DNA from: Strongyloides papillosus
Taxonomy: Eukaryota; Nematoda; Chromadorea; Rhabditida; Strongyloididae
Reading direction: 5' to 3'
Length of the DNA stretch: 64,000 bases
Assembly (NCBI GenBank): GCA_005656395.1
Contig: SRSI01000050.1
Location: 682,001-746,000, forward strand
Part shown: positions 1 to 11,524 of the stretch, piece after piece
Layout: every line of letters starts with the position of its first letter
Numbering within the stretch: position 1 is the first letter of the stretch
Notes under the pieces: model-generated
Told to the model about the DNA's origin: nothing
The model's input: only the letters and a program-made list of their open reading frames with translations
Databases searched by the model: none
Program-made: the position numbers and the translations under genes

Positions 1-1537
1 TTGTACCAGCTTCATTAGCATCCTCAAGTTTAGGTATACCTTTAACTTTCGTCGACTTCTTTGTTGAACACTTCTTATCTGCTTGTTCTTGTTGTTTGAA
101 ACGAACCCAAGAGAGTACAGCCTCAACAACGCCACATTTGAGAGCCTCCTTGTAGAATTTCTCGCTCATTTCAGCTTTACTTCCAAAACTTTTAGCTTGA
201 AGTGTCATGTTCTCCTTTGTTTGGGAATCGAATGTTGGATTTTCAATCAAGCAATTTACAAAAACCCAGATATGGTTCTTTACCTGGAATGGTTTGACAT
301 TCACACCACTTTTTGCACCACCAGCTTTTTTCTTTATTGTATCTATCATGTTTGCAGTAATCTGCTCGGTAATGTAATCCACGTGTCTTCCTCCTTTGGA
401 TGTAGCAATACTGTTGACAAACGAAACCGACTGGAAACCTCTCTCAGATACAGTCAAAGCAACTTCCCATCTATCATTGACTTTCTCGTAGATGATTTTA
501 GGCTTCTCGTTATCCTCGCCAACAACACTTTCAACGTATTTTTCAGCATACTCTTTGAAAGACTTGACTGGAATGACTTTTCCATTTAGATAGACACGTA
601 CTCCTGGTGTGGTACCAGCAATATCGTAAGCACGACGAGCCATAAGTCCAATGATATCATCGTCTAACTCTTTCATTTTAAATTTCTTCAAATCAGGCTT
701 GAAAGTAACCTTAGTGAAGTCCTCTCCAGATGCTTTTTCAATCTCTGGCTCTTTGTCTTTAGTCATATTGTTAATCCATGTCTGCTTGAATTGTTTCTTG
801 TACTCCTTACTGGATGTCTCAAGAGTAAATTCTGTAGAGAAGATGTTACAGAGTTTGGCACCATAACCATTTCTACCACCGGTAGTCTTTTTTTCATCGT
901 CGTTGTAATTAGAAGAGGTCAAGAGTGTACCAAAGATAAGTTCGGGTACATACATTTTCTCGACGCCGTGATGAGCTACTGGGATACCTTTTCCATTGTT
1001 GTATATAGATATTGTGTTACTGGCCCTATAAATTATGTAAAAAGATGACAAATCCCACAAACTTACTTATCAATGTTGACTTTAATGAGATTCATTTTCT
1101 TATCACGTTGCTTGTTATCAGCAGCGTTTACCAAGATTTCATCGTAAATTTTGTACAAACCGGGAACATAACTAATCTCGCGTTGGACCAATTTATCGCT
1201 CTCAATATCGTATACCCACATAGGTGTTTTATCTGTGTACTCAACGGAACCAATATAGGTGTCTGGACGTAAGAGGATGTGTTCCAACTGAGATTTCTTT
1301 TGATACATCTGCTCAATGGTGACCTTTCCAGCAGACTTGTTATTTTCCATGTTATCAATATTTGTAAAAACACTGAGATCCTCCTTTGATAAAGTGCTAT
1401 TCGGAGATGGCCCACCATTTTTCTTTGGACTCTTCGCCAATCTCCTCTTTTTATTGCTAACAACAACCTCTTGCTGAAAAAACTAATTTAAGCACAAAAA
1501 CAATGAAACTTACGATTTCGCTCTCACTTGAAGACAT
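1..1537 (-). CDS. top-2: DNA topoisomerase II, N-terminal part (3' end beyond window)
   Basis: Type IIA topoisomerase: ATP-driven passage of one duplex through another, in the nucleus. The start is a 24-nt first exon (1514-1537, reads MSSSESEI), then a 40-nt intron (1474-1513), exon 2 (1067-1473), a 41-nt intron (1026-1066) and exon 3 running to base 1. The GHKL ATPase part is clear: YIGSVE after the start, the EILVNAADN helix with its ATP-binding Asn, and GGRNGYGAK in exon 3. The transducer domain begins towards base 1. The catalytic tyrosine and C-terminal domain lie outside the window. A shorter reading starting at 1440 would need a TTG start; the spliced ATG is preferred because both splice sites are canonical and the frame is kept. 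Confidence 0.95.
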
Positions 1538-1962
1538 TATTAGATGTGTTAAAATACGTGATATCCCAAAACGTATCTAGTCAAAAAAAATGTTACGAAA
1601 CGGACTGCAAAAAAACTCTTGAATTTAAATTAAAGAAAAAAGAAAATAATTGCAACAATGTTCGATATATATATAAGAATGATGATCGCAAATTAATTTG
1701 AATGAGACGTTTGCCGCTTTAAATTTGCATTCAAAAATAAATGCGCGGGAGCAAAGACGTCGTAGTAACACATAAAATGTAAAGAATAATAGAGAAACAA
1801 ATTGGAAAGGTATTTTTTAATCTGAGAAAATTTGTTATAACAAAAATAGATAAAAGAACAAAGTATAATTTTAATATGTGTTAAATGTTACTGTGTAAAG
1901 GGTTACAATTGTATGTTGATAAAATTATTAGTTAAAGGTGCAGAAATTCGTTAGCATTTCGT
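1538..1962. other. Intergenic spacer, 425 bp
   Basis: AT-rich spacer between the start of topoisomerase II and the stop of Spt5, both on the minus strand. It must hold the topoisomerase II promoter and the Spt5 3' UTR. I see no further gene. A slightly GC-richer patch lies near 1740-1770. Confidence 0.6.
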
Positions 1963-4900
1963 TTATACTAGTTTACAAATGTTTTTTAAATATTCAACAT
2001 GAAGTCTTCCTGTTCTCTGAAGTCTGATAAGTGCTTTTTCCTTGTCTGTGATGTCATCGACAACTCCTTTTTCTTTCAGTAGGTCTCCGAAAATGATTAC
2101 ACATTTGTCTTGTTTTTTGGGTTCAACGGGTTGAATCATGTCATAGTCTACAAATTCGATAGTCTCATGTTTATTTGCATCCTCAAAACTAATTTTACAC
2201 CCTGTTTCATCAAAACCACATACAACTCCTATTCTGTCATTATTTCCATACCCTCCTCTTACTTTTACATACGAATCTAAAACTATCCAACACCCACTTC
2301 TTATCATATCATCATAATTATTTTGTTGTCCACTTCGATTCATTGGTGTCATTGCATCAATTCCGATTCCAGGAGTCATTGGAACTCCTCCATATGGTGT
2401 AGCGGCATTCATAAATGCACCAGGGGTTTGTGGGGCAACAGAAGCAATATTTAAATCGTCGTTATATGAGAATGAGTTGTAGTCATCATCTGTACTCATA
2501 GAGTTATGTCTAGGTGAATTAAGAGGATTCCATATGTCTGAGTCTGATGCGAATGGATTGGGTGTCTGTGAACCGTACATAGGTGTTTTGGCACCGTACA
2601 TTGGAGTTTTACAGGGGGTATATTTATTGTTTTCATTTTCGATAAGACCTTCATCATCTGCTGTAGATTTGTAATCACTTCTGTATGAACTAGAAGAGGT
2701 TTCTTGGACTGGTATTGGATTGCTGTCAACAAGTATGCAACGACTTTTGTCGACGTTTATAGTTCTACAAGTTGTGTGCAATTCAACTCTCGCAATATTC
2801 CCATTTACATCCTTAACAACTCCGTAATAACCTTTGTATGGACCCTTATTAATTCTAATTTGTTTTCCAAATAATGGGTCTTTTCCAGGCCTTTGTTGTT
2901 TCTCTCCAAATCCATTAGGTCCACCTTTATTGTGATTATTAAATCCACCCCTGTTACCATGTGAATTTGAAGAAGTCTTCGCTGCATTGTTTCCTGGTAA
3001 ATTTGGTACTTTGAAAATATCTTCAGTTTTATTATTATCAGTAGCACCCAAAACACCAGTCTTCAACTTAGAAATATCATCAAAATTCAATCTCTCTGTA
3101 TTTTGTTCGGGCATCTTTGCACCATATCGAAGGACATTCCTTTGGCGAACAACAAAAAACCCAGCGTGCTCTTTTCGTTTTGTATTTTGGACGAATAAAA
3201 ATGATTTAAAGATAAATTTAATTGTTCCTACAACAGTCTCTTCGAATTGTTTCTTCTGAGCAAATGGACCATCTACAATTGTTACTTGGTCATTAACTTG
3301 AAGTTCATTTTTAGCTAAATCCATTGATTTTGCAGTTTTGTTGTTTATTTTTCCCATTAATTGGGCTGGTGATTTTGTAACGACTGTGTTCATTTGTGTT
3401 AGTATTTCGAGGTTTTCTCTGTTAATACGAATGATGACACCAGCTGTTTTACCATCGATTTGGACAAAATCTAGATATGAATATTTACCGTAAGAATCAA
3501 CACCAACAGATACCTCAATAGAAATTGTACAATCATTTGGTAAAACTTTAACTTCATCTTTTGTTAAGTCAGAAAGAAATATTACTTCTTTGCCATCGTA
3601 TTTAACAACAGTACCTGTATCACCAGCATTTCTTCCATTGTCAACTTTGATGTGGTCTCCAATTTCAAAGTATTTACTTATTTTGTCGGTCGTAACTTCA
3701 ACGGTTTGATTATTAAATTTTCCGAGATTTAAAGGTTTGATGACAGCTATTTTGTCTTTAACTTCAATGATAACACCACGACAACTTTTCAACTCTCCCT
3801 CATGAACTTCGATCTTCTCTCCAACTTCGTATTTCATGAATAAGTGTTCTATTCTTTGTCTTTTAAATCCATCATTTTCATTACTACTTTCAGATACTTT
3901 AAATAAATTAATTTCATCAGCTGTTGGCTTAACTCCTTCAGTATAGACATTATCTATGTTAAACCATTTATATAAAAATCCTTTTCTATAACGATTGGAT
4001 TCAAATATGTACATATCCCCATCTTTAGTTACATCACCACCGATTTTTCTGATTTTCTCTATATTGAATGGTGCTTTTGGAATTCTTGTAAATCTTTTCT
4101 TCGATTTTTCTGCTATCTGTTCTGCTGTCATTGTATCCCTCATGGTGCCTCTAGGTTTAGTTAAATCAATTCTTGGTAATAACCTTAGTAAAACGCGACC
4201 ATCTTCCTCATCATTATCAATAACCTCAGCAAGATCCTCCCTGTAAAGCGTCTTCTTGAATCTAACAAAATTACCAGGTACAAGTTTTGCATTCTCCTTC
4301 TTTATGGCAATCGTATCAAAATACTCATCATTAGGAACCTTATTAAATTGTGTACTTATCAATATACCACTAACACCTTTGACAAAATTCATTACAGATG
4401 ACTTTTGAAATGCTTCAATATAAATAATTGATTTAAGAGATTCTTTTGTAATAATAGAACAAATCTGTGGATTCAAACCCTGATTTTTTTCTGAACAATA
4501 TTTCCTAAACAATTGTGCTGCAACATGTTTCTCTTCACCCATTCTTGTTTTGATAATAAATAAACTAGCATCAGCATCTGTTCTTGCAATTCTATTTTTT
4601 TTGAGGAACTTCAAATCTGAGTCGTCGTCGATATTGTCGTCGTCATCACGAGCCACACCAGCGTAACGTGTCTCGAAGTATTTTGTCATTTCTTTTTCGG
4701 ACATGTTTTTGTAGAGGTCTGAAGGCCTATCGTTTCTGGTTCTGTATGCCTCCTCCTCTAGTTGACGGAGGTTCTCTACATCATCGACTTCTTCATCCTC
4801 TGAGAGGTAATCTAATTCTTCTCCTTCAGATTCAGAAACATCATCATTAATAAACGGATTAGAAGGTCTCTTTCTGTGATTGTCCTCCTCCTCGTCTAAA

Positions 4901-5228
4901 TCTTCTTCTTCCTCAATGTCACTAACAACTTCTTCTTCTTCTGATGAGGCCTCCTCAACTTCTAATTTTGCTTTCTTACTTTTCTTTTTTGATTTTTTGT
5001 TTTCGCTTGCACTTCGTTTTTTCTAAAAATATTTATTGGTAAAATTTACAAAGAAATCAATACTTACTGATTTATCTTTTGACTTCTTACGTTTCTTAAC
5101 AACATCTTCATCAATGTCAGAGTCCTCTGAAACAACATCCTTTTTCTAAAAACATTTAAAAAAAATTATTTCCAAAAACATACGTGTTTTTTTTCATCAT
5201 CCGTACTTTCGTCACTACTGTATGCCAT
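1963..5228 (-). CDS. spt-5: Transcription elongation factor Spt5 (DSIF large subunit)
   Basis: Spt5 pairs with Spt4 as DSIF, riding on RNA polymerase II to control pausing and processivity. Three exons: 5184-5228, 5068-5145 and 1963-5022, with introns of 38 and 45 nt; about 1060 residues, the usual animal size. The order is diagnostic: an N-terminal Ser/Asp/Glu/Lys-rich region (residues 1-135), an NGN domain (about 190-275), a series of KOW modules, and a short C-terminal repeat region near 848 with two TPMYG motifs followed by further TP motifs (PMTPGIG, DAMTPMN). A final KOW-like segment (VRGGYGNNDRIGVVCGF) is near the C terminus. The CTR, the P-TEFb target in other animals, is reduced to a few degenerate copies here. 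An internal ATG at 4704 would drop the acidic N terminus. Confidence 0.95.
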
Positions 5229-6123
5229 GTTAGTTTAGTTGGTTAGTAAAATTAGTTTAAAAAATCTAAAAAAATAACATAAGAATACGAAGAGTTAAAG
5301 TTTTGTGTACTAATGCAGTGTAGTCAATTTATACACATTGTCGTAAAAGTAAACGTTTCACCAAAGGAAGTTTACAAGTTAATTATGTCAACTTGTTTTC
5401 AGACATAAATTACTGAGATTGCTTTTTCAGCATATGATTTTAGGGAAAATGAGATATTTTATAATTAAATTACTTATTTTTTTCGTATAAAACATAGTAA
5501 TTGATGATATCAAGGTAAGGTGCATTTTTTCTAGAATTGATTTTACATTATAACGGTGATAATAACGTAAACTTGAAGGAAATCATTATTTTTTAAAAAA
5601 TTTTAATATATGGAAATATTATTAATTTTTCAAAAATTAAGACATGACTAACTGATTATTTTGTATAGACAATTGTTAAAATTGGTGGCAATGGATGTTA
5701 AATTGGGGGCCTTCTAAAAGATTTTGGAAATATGTATGTAATTTTTTACAAAAAAATAAACACTCATTGACATTTTGCTGGAAATAAATATTAAAATAAT
5801 AATTACAATTTTATTATTAATCGATTAACGACGAAATACATAATATTTTTATTGTTCTTGCATCTAGGAAGATTGAACTAAATCATTTGATTGCTTTTAT
5901 GGTGATTTAAATAATCAACGTGAACCTGTATTTTTAATTAGAGAGTTGATTCAATTTTTGTTAGAATAAGAATCTCTAAAAAAAAAAAAAATCGAAGTGC
6001 AAATGGTGGAAAAAATAATAACATTGAAAACTTTTTATACAACGATACCATAAAAAACAGTAAATTATTAAAAATTACAATAAAACAACAACAAAAATAT
6101 AAAACAAACATAACAAATTTCTA
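5229..6123. other. Intergenic region, 895 bp, nothing recognised
   Basis: Very AT-rich stretch between the Spt5 start and the stop of the DEAH helicase gene. It includes a 13-base A run near 5980. No supported ORF, repeat or RNA gene was seen; presumably the Spt5 promoter and the helicase 3' UTR. Confidence 0.5.
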
Positions 6124-9100
6124 CTACTCTTCGCTAGGTGGCCATTCCAACGTCACTTTATCATGAATGGATTCAGGTAACCACATTAAGTATTCTTCTA
6201 GCAAATACTCTTTTTCACCATTTTCCCATATACGTAATAGGGTCGATTTTTGATGAACTTCCCTTTCAACTAGTTTATTTATAAATGCTTCAGTTCTCTC
6301 TTGTAACTTCGCCCAATTCTTCAGCAAACTTGATGGCTGTGCTAACATAAATTCTTTGTACTCCTTCAATGGTTTCAAGACATTTCCTTCAAGGATATGA
6401 TAAGCAAATAGTTTATACAGTTTAATATTAACAGGAAGTGGACGTTCACAAGTTCCGAGATTCCATTGACGCGGTGAAAAGAAACATTTAACTTCCTCAA
6501 CAACAGTTCCCAACTTTTCATTGTATGGATATAGTTCTGTTTCATCTCTATTATCTAGTGATGTTCTATTTTCAAATGATTGGAAAGTGCAATAATTTGG
6601 AGCAAGGAGAGGTATCCATTCAGCATCTACTACACAACATCCTGTCATCAGACGCTTATCACTTGTCTGTACAATTTCTTGGTACATCACATATTCTGGT
6701 TGGATTTTATAAACAATTGAAGATGGATCAATAAAAACATATTCCTAAAAGATAAAGATAAAATAAATTATTAGGTAAACATACCTCAAGTTTCTGACAA
6801 TAGTAGGCACCTTTAGGTATACTAGTTTCATTTAAATTATCACTTCCTTCAACCTTTCGAGCAATTTGTTCTGGTAAACATGAAACCAAAATTTGTCTTA
6901 ACTGTTTACATTGAATCTCTGTTGGTGGTTCTAGGTCTTCATCAGCACTTATCTCTCCACCATCAAGAAAACCCTCTACATTTTTATTTACTAAGTTGAT
7001 TAATTGCTTCCTCATCTTCTTTGCCTCCAAGAAAGCTTTATATCTAAAGCCCATGTTCTCACACTCTTGTTGATTCCATTTTCCATATAAAGCAGCTCCC
7101 ATTAATTTTAATAATAAGGTAATATCTCCAAGCAATTTTGATTGTCCACTGGCACATAATCTATACCTTTTAACGAGTGCTTCTTTGACCAACTTCATTG
7201 TATCATCATTGTCTTTTCCTTTTATTAATCTTAGAGGCATCATTGGTTCTCTTACACTCAAAACTGCTGCTAATGTAATGGCATAATTAAATAAGTTCTT
7301 TTGATTAGCCATAACCAACATTTTACTGTACCCTGGTGATAAAGGAAAAGCCGCTAGCGTTCTTCCTAATTTCGATATTTTGGCTTCTTTTACCTGACCG
7401 TTCAACTCAACATTCAATGCACCCATCTTAACTAATTTCTGCTCACTCATCTCCAATTGATCACTTTCTGGTTTGGTAACAAACGGAAAGTTTATAATCT
7501 TAACAATATTCATTGACTTCAAATGCAAAACAAGTTGATCTGTAGGTTTATTTAAAATCTCTGGCATTGAAAATTTGTCAAAACCTTGGAAGACGGCAGA
7601 TGAGTATAATCTGTATGCATGTCCAGCTTGTACTCTACCAGCTCTTCCAGAACGTTGGTTTGCTGAGGCCTGAGAACACCATGTTGTGACGAAACGATTT
7701 ACTCCTGTTATCATGTCGTATTCTTTTCTTTTTTCTTTTCCGGAGTCAATGACGTATTTGATGTTGGGGATGGTTATGGAGGTTTCGGCAACGTTTGTTG
7801 CTACTATGCAAAGTCTTGAATTTTCGGGTATTGGGTTGAAGATTCTTTTTTGTTTCTCTGTTGATAACAAAGAATACAATGGTAAACAATATAATGGTTG
7901 TGAATCTGGTGGTGGTTCATCAATTGAAAATCCTTTCCTTGAACCAAGTTCCTCGACATCATCCAAACCTTCATCAAAACATGCAGCATCACTGAGACCA
8001 AACTCATCAATATCAGGACTTGTTTCATCAGATTTTTTCTTTAGATATTTTAAATGAGATTTCTTTTGCTTTTTCTTCATTGGATATCGTTCCTTCAACT
8101 TCTTTGTAATCCTTTCAACATCAGCTTGTCCACTAACAAAAACTAATATCGCACCTGGTGGTAATTTCTCGTGTACTTGACAAACTTTCTTAAATACTGC
8201 GTCACAAAAGTCGTTAGGTGTTGTTTTTTCAAAATGAATTGTTACTGGAAACTGCCTTGTATCAACTTTGATAACTTTAGGTACAATTGTTGGAAAAAGA
8301 TGCTTTTGCAAAAAATCATCCAACTGCAATGTTGCAGACATAATGATTAATTTCAAAGGAAATCCCTTTTTTGAGCGTAACGGAACGATCCTCGATAAAA
8401 TACCAATCAAAACATCAGAGTACATTGAACGTTCATGTGCCTCATCAATGATTATAACAGAAAACTTGGACAACATAATATCCTGTTGAAGCTCACGTAT
8501 CAAAACACCATCAGTCATAAATAATATTCTTGTTTTTATATTTTTGTTTCCTTCAAATCTGATTTGGTAACTTGATAGATCAGGATCATTCAACTCGGCT
8601 CCTACTCTTGCTGCCATACTCATAGCTGCGACACGCCTTGGTTCGGTAACTCCTATAAGGTGGCCTTTGGATGTGTATCCAGCTTCGTATAAGAATTGTG
8701 GAATTTGCGTTGTTTTACCCGAACCAGTCTCTCCACATATGATTGTTACTTTGTTATCGTTTATGGATTCGACGATCTCTTGTTCCTCTGCAAATATTGG
8801 TAGATTTGCTCGTTGGGCATTTATGGTTTCTTCTCTATTTACAACGATTTTTGCTCCTACAATTGGAGATAAATCTTCTTTTTCGTTAACTTTGGGTTTT
8901 TCTTCTGATTCATCTGAATCTTTACTTTTAACTGTCTTCACCTCAACTTCTTCCTTAATTACTTGATTCTCTTTCTTTTGATTAATTTTATCAAAGAATT
9001 TCTTCATCTCTTCTTCAACATCCTCATCATCGGAAGATGAATCAGTTTCGAAAAAGTTTTTCTGCTGTTTATCATCATCCAAATTCCATTTATCTAATGC

Positions 9101-9523
9101 ACTTTTATCAAGAGACTTTAGTTTCTTCGGAAATTTTGTATCTTCCTTCTTACATTTTGGATCCATACTACTTGTTAATGTATTCAAGTTACCAGGATCT
9201 AATTGATACTGTTGAAGTTCATTAAACAGATTGTCTAAATTTATCTTTTCCTCCTTCCTTGCAGCAACCCTTTTCATCTGCTTCTTTTTCGTTTTAGAAA
9301 TTGAAGCTAATTTTTTTTCTTTATACTTCTGTTGCATTTCAATTTTTTTTCTTGACAATTTTTTAGCTGGAACATCTGTTGTCGTCGTAACTTTTTTCTT
9401 TTTAGTTTTTGAAGATATCAAAATAGAATTTGATTGGTCATTTGAGTTTGTATATTCGGTATCATTTTTCAATTCAGGATTGTCAATTATGATCTCATCT
9501 TTTTGTTTCCGTTTACGATCCAT
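6124..9523 (-). CDS. rha-2: DEAH-box RNA helicase, DHX37/Dhr1 type (ribosome biogenesis)
   Basis: In other eukaryotes this helicase releases U3 snoRNA from the small-subunit processome in the nucleolus. Two exons (6785-9523 and 6124-6744) with a 40-nt intron (6745-6784) give about 1119 residues, close to the family length. The Lys-rich N terminus is followed by the motor: P-loop GETGSGKTTQIPQ near residue 264, DEAHERS near 361, the SAT motif (MSATLQLDDF), and QRSGRAGR near 622. The DHX37-specific C terminus (FIDPSS, YQEIVQTS, EWIPLLAPNYC) is on exon 2. Without the splice the first exon would read through the donor and end 18 codons later. The gene is divergent from thiamine pyrophosphokinase, with 216 bp between the two ATGs. 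Confidence 0.95.
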
Positions 9524-9739
9524 AATTAATAGGAATAAGAGATAAAATGACGATTACAGTACTAATAATTATGAAAATTTTATACTCGAAGTAATATAAT
9601 ACCAATTACGAATAAACAAAAGGAAAACAAGAGTTGCGAGAGATAAAATTTTCAAGTGTAAAATAAATTTAAGTCGACATAATAGTGCAAATGCTCTGCG
9701 CTTGACCGTTAGACAAGTAGTTGCTGAATAATTTTATAG
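9524..9739. promoter_or_regulatory. Divergent promoter between DHX37-like helicase and thiamine pyrophosphokinase
   Basis: Only 216 bp separate the two outward-facing start codons, so the promoters must overlap or be shared. A less AT-rich patch (about 9670-9720, with GCTCTGCGCTTGACCG) stands out from the flanks and is the likeliest core element. No TATA box at a useful distance was found on either side. Confidence 0.5.
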
Positions 9740-10536
9740 ATGTCTGAAAGTATTCTTCATGTTCCTCCATGGATTGATTATCTAGGTATTTTTGATAGTT
9801 TATAAAAGAAATTATATCCTCTTATTAAGGTGAAACTGTGGTTGTTTGGTTGAATTCTCCAATTAGTGAAAAAAGTGACATCAAATTGTATTCACATATA
9901 TGGAATAAAGCAATGTTAAGATATTGTACCGATGGATCATCGAATTTGGTTGCTCAATACCAAGAAAAATATAGTTTAAAGGACCCAAATTTTATCATCG
10001 GAGATTTTGATTCTATTTCAGAACATTCAAAACAATACTTTAAAGACAAATCTCAATTTGTACATACACCAAATCAAGATTTTACGGATTTCTCTAAAAC
10101 ACTGGAACAAATAACTTTGAATCCATTATTTTCAGACATTAAGAAAATCATCGTTTTAGGTGGTTTAACTGGAAGATTTGATCATGTACTAGCTTCTCTA
10201 AACTCTCTTATAACATTTCAAGCATCCATTTTCGAAAGGAAAATTAAAACATACTTGATCGATGAAAATAATCTGATAACAGTGACCTCTGCTTTAAATA
10301 CTACCGTGGAAATTGTCCCCAACATAAATATATTAACAGGAAAATGTGGATACATCCCAATAATGCAAAAAAAGACTGTTGTAACAACCAATGGATACAA
10401 ATGGGACTTAGAAAATGAAGAAATATTCTTCGGCGGAATAATCAGCACCTCAAATGAAATAGAAAAGAATAGAATATCTATCAAGACAAATCAACCTGTC
10501 ATTTTATATTTTGAAATAAAAAGTGACTTTATGTGA
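9740..10536 (+). CDS. tpk-1: Thiamine pyrophosphokinase
   Basis: Transfers pyrophosphate from ATP to thiamine, making the cofactor thiamine diphosphate in the cytosol. Exon 1 (9740-9785) and exon 2 (9830-10536) join across a 44-nt intron to give 250 residues, the normal animal length. Family marks are LNSPI near the start, RYCTDGSSN, the metal/nucleotide motif GDFDSI, PNQDFTDFSK, and the GGLTGRFDH loop. The C-terminal beta domain (TGKCGYIPI ... TTNGYKWDL) is complete. A reading that begins at a GTG at 9838 would omit the first exon; the ATG with canonical GTATTT/AAG splice is preferred. The gene converges on the next one, with 37 bp between stops. Confidence 0.92.
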
Positions 10537-10573
10537 CATTAAAATACAATATATCTTTTACTAAAAAAAACTA

Positions 10574-11524
10574 TCACCGATCATTCTTTTTTAATTCTCC
10601 TTTCAATGCTTCGGCTGCTTTTCTTGCTCTGTATCGTTGTTGCCTCAGACGGGCAAGTGCTTTTTTTCTCTCGTAACTGTCTGTGATTTCGTCGATATTG
10701 ACGTTACCTTTCCTTCTTTTGGATTGGAGTGGAGAGATTTCTGTGGATTGTGATTGAGATGATTGGACGGGTTCTTTTTGAGTTGTTTTTGGTGTAACAT
10801 TTGACTTTTCTAAGGCCTCATTTATTATTGTGGCTACATTGGACCATAATGATGATAGACGACCAAATGCCTTTAATCGATCAGAATCTACACTTGTTTC
10901 AGGGAGTGGTGAGACACTAGTAGTTGACATGGATTCATTGTACTCATCGGTTAACAATAAACTTTCCAGAGTCTTAATGTTTTCTTCTCTTTCACTACTA
11001 CTTTTATCTTGTTCCTGCAAACCCTCATCCGGTACAATGGATTTCGTGAAAGAGGTCCTGAGTTTTGTATTATTAATTATTGAATGAAGGATCTGGGATT
11101 TGACATTTTCAAGTTGTTCCAATCTATATTTTGTTTTCCTTATTTCTCGCTCAACTTGTTCCAAAGCCTTTTTCTTTTCTTCCAATTGATCATTCATGTC
11201 ATTTTTGGAATTTGTATGTTGTCCATGCTTTAAAAAGTATTGTCTTTCCCGGTACCTGGCTGTCCTTAATTTACTAGCTAATCTCATTTGTTCTCTTTTA
11301 GCAATAATCTTCGCATTTTCAGGATCAGTAGGATTCTTTAATGCCTCTTTGTATCGTTGCGTGGCCTCAGCACGTTTTTTTCTCAGCAAAGCATTACCAT
11401 CCAAATTTTTACTATCCTCCTTCTTTTTATCCTTTAAACCTTCATTTTCCAGATTATTATTATCATACATCTCTTTTTCTATCGACGTAGGTATTACAGA
11501 AACATTCAACTTATCTCCAAACAT
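10574..11524 (-). CDS. Basic, coiled-coil protein of unknown function
   Basis: Intronless ORF of 316 residues; I do not recognise the family. It begins MFGDKLN. A long basic helix-forming region (about 45-110, including LRKKRAEATQRYKEAL and LASKLRTARYRERQ) leads into a coiled coil (about 115-150). A Ser/Thr/Gln/Pro-rich middle (about 160-270) is followed by a second basic segment at the extreme C terminus (LARLRQQRYRARKAAEAL). The two basic parts share an LR-x2-RYR-x-R core. This layout suggests a nuclear, nucleic-acid-binding protein and vaguely recalls a bZIP basic region, but no standard bZIP Asn/Arg signature is present. The ORF looks real because it is long, starts with ATG and ends 37 bp from a convergent gene. 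Confidence 0.75.
   Translation of the reverse strand: MFGDKLNVSVIPTSIEKEMYDNNNLENEGLKDKKKEDSKNLDGNALLRKKRAEATQRYKEALKNPTDPENAKIIAKREQMRLASKLRTARYRERQYFLKHGQHTNSKNDMNDQLEEKKKALEQVEREIRKTKYRLEQLENVKSQILHSIINNTKLRTSFTKSIVPDEGLQEQDKSSSEREENIKTLESLLLTDEYNESMSTTSVSPLPETSVDSDRLKAFGRLSSLWSNVATIINEALEKSNVTPKTTQKEPVQSSQSQSTEISPLQSKRRKGNVNIDEITDSYERKKALARLRQQRYRARKAAEALKGELKKNDR

Noticed and set aside
83..589. 168-codon plus-strand ORF
   Set aside because: It is the shadow of the topoisomerase II ATPase exon on the opposite strand, whose protein is unmistakable.
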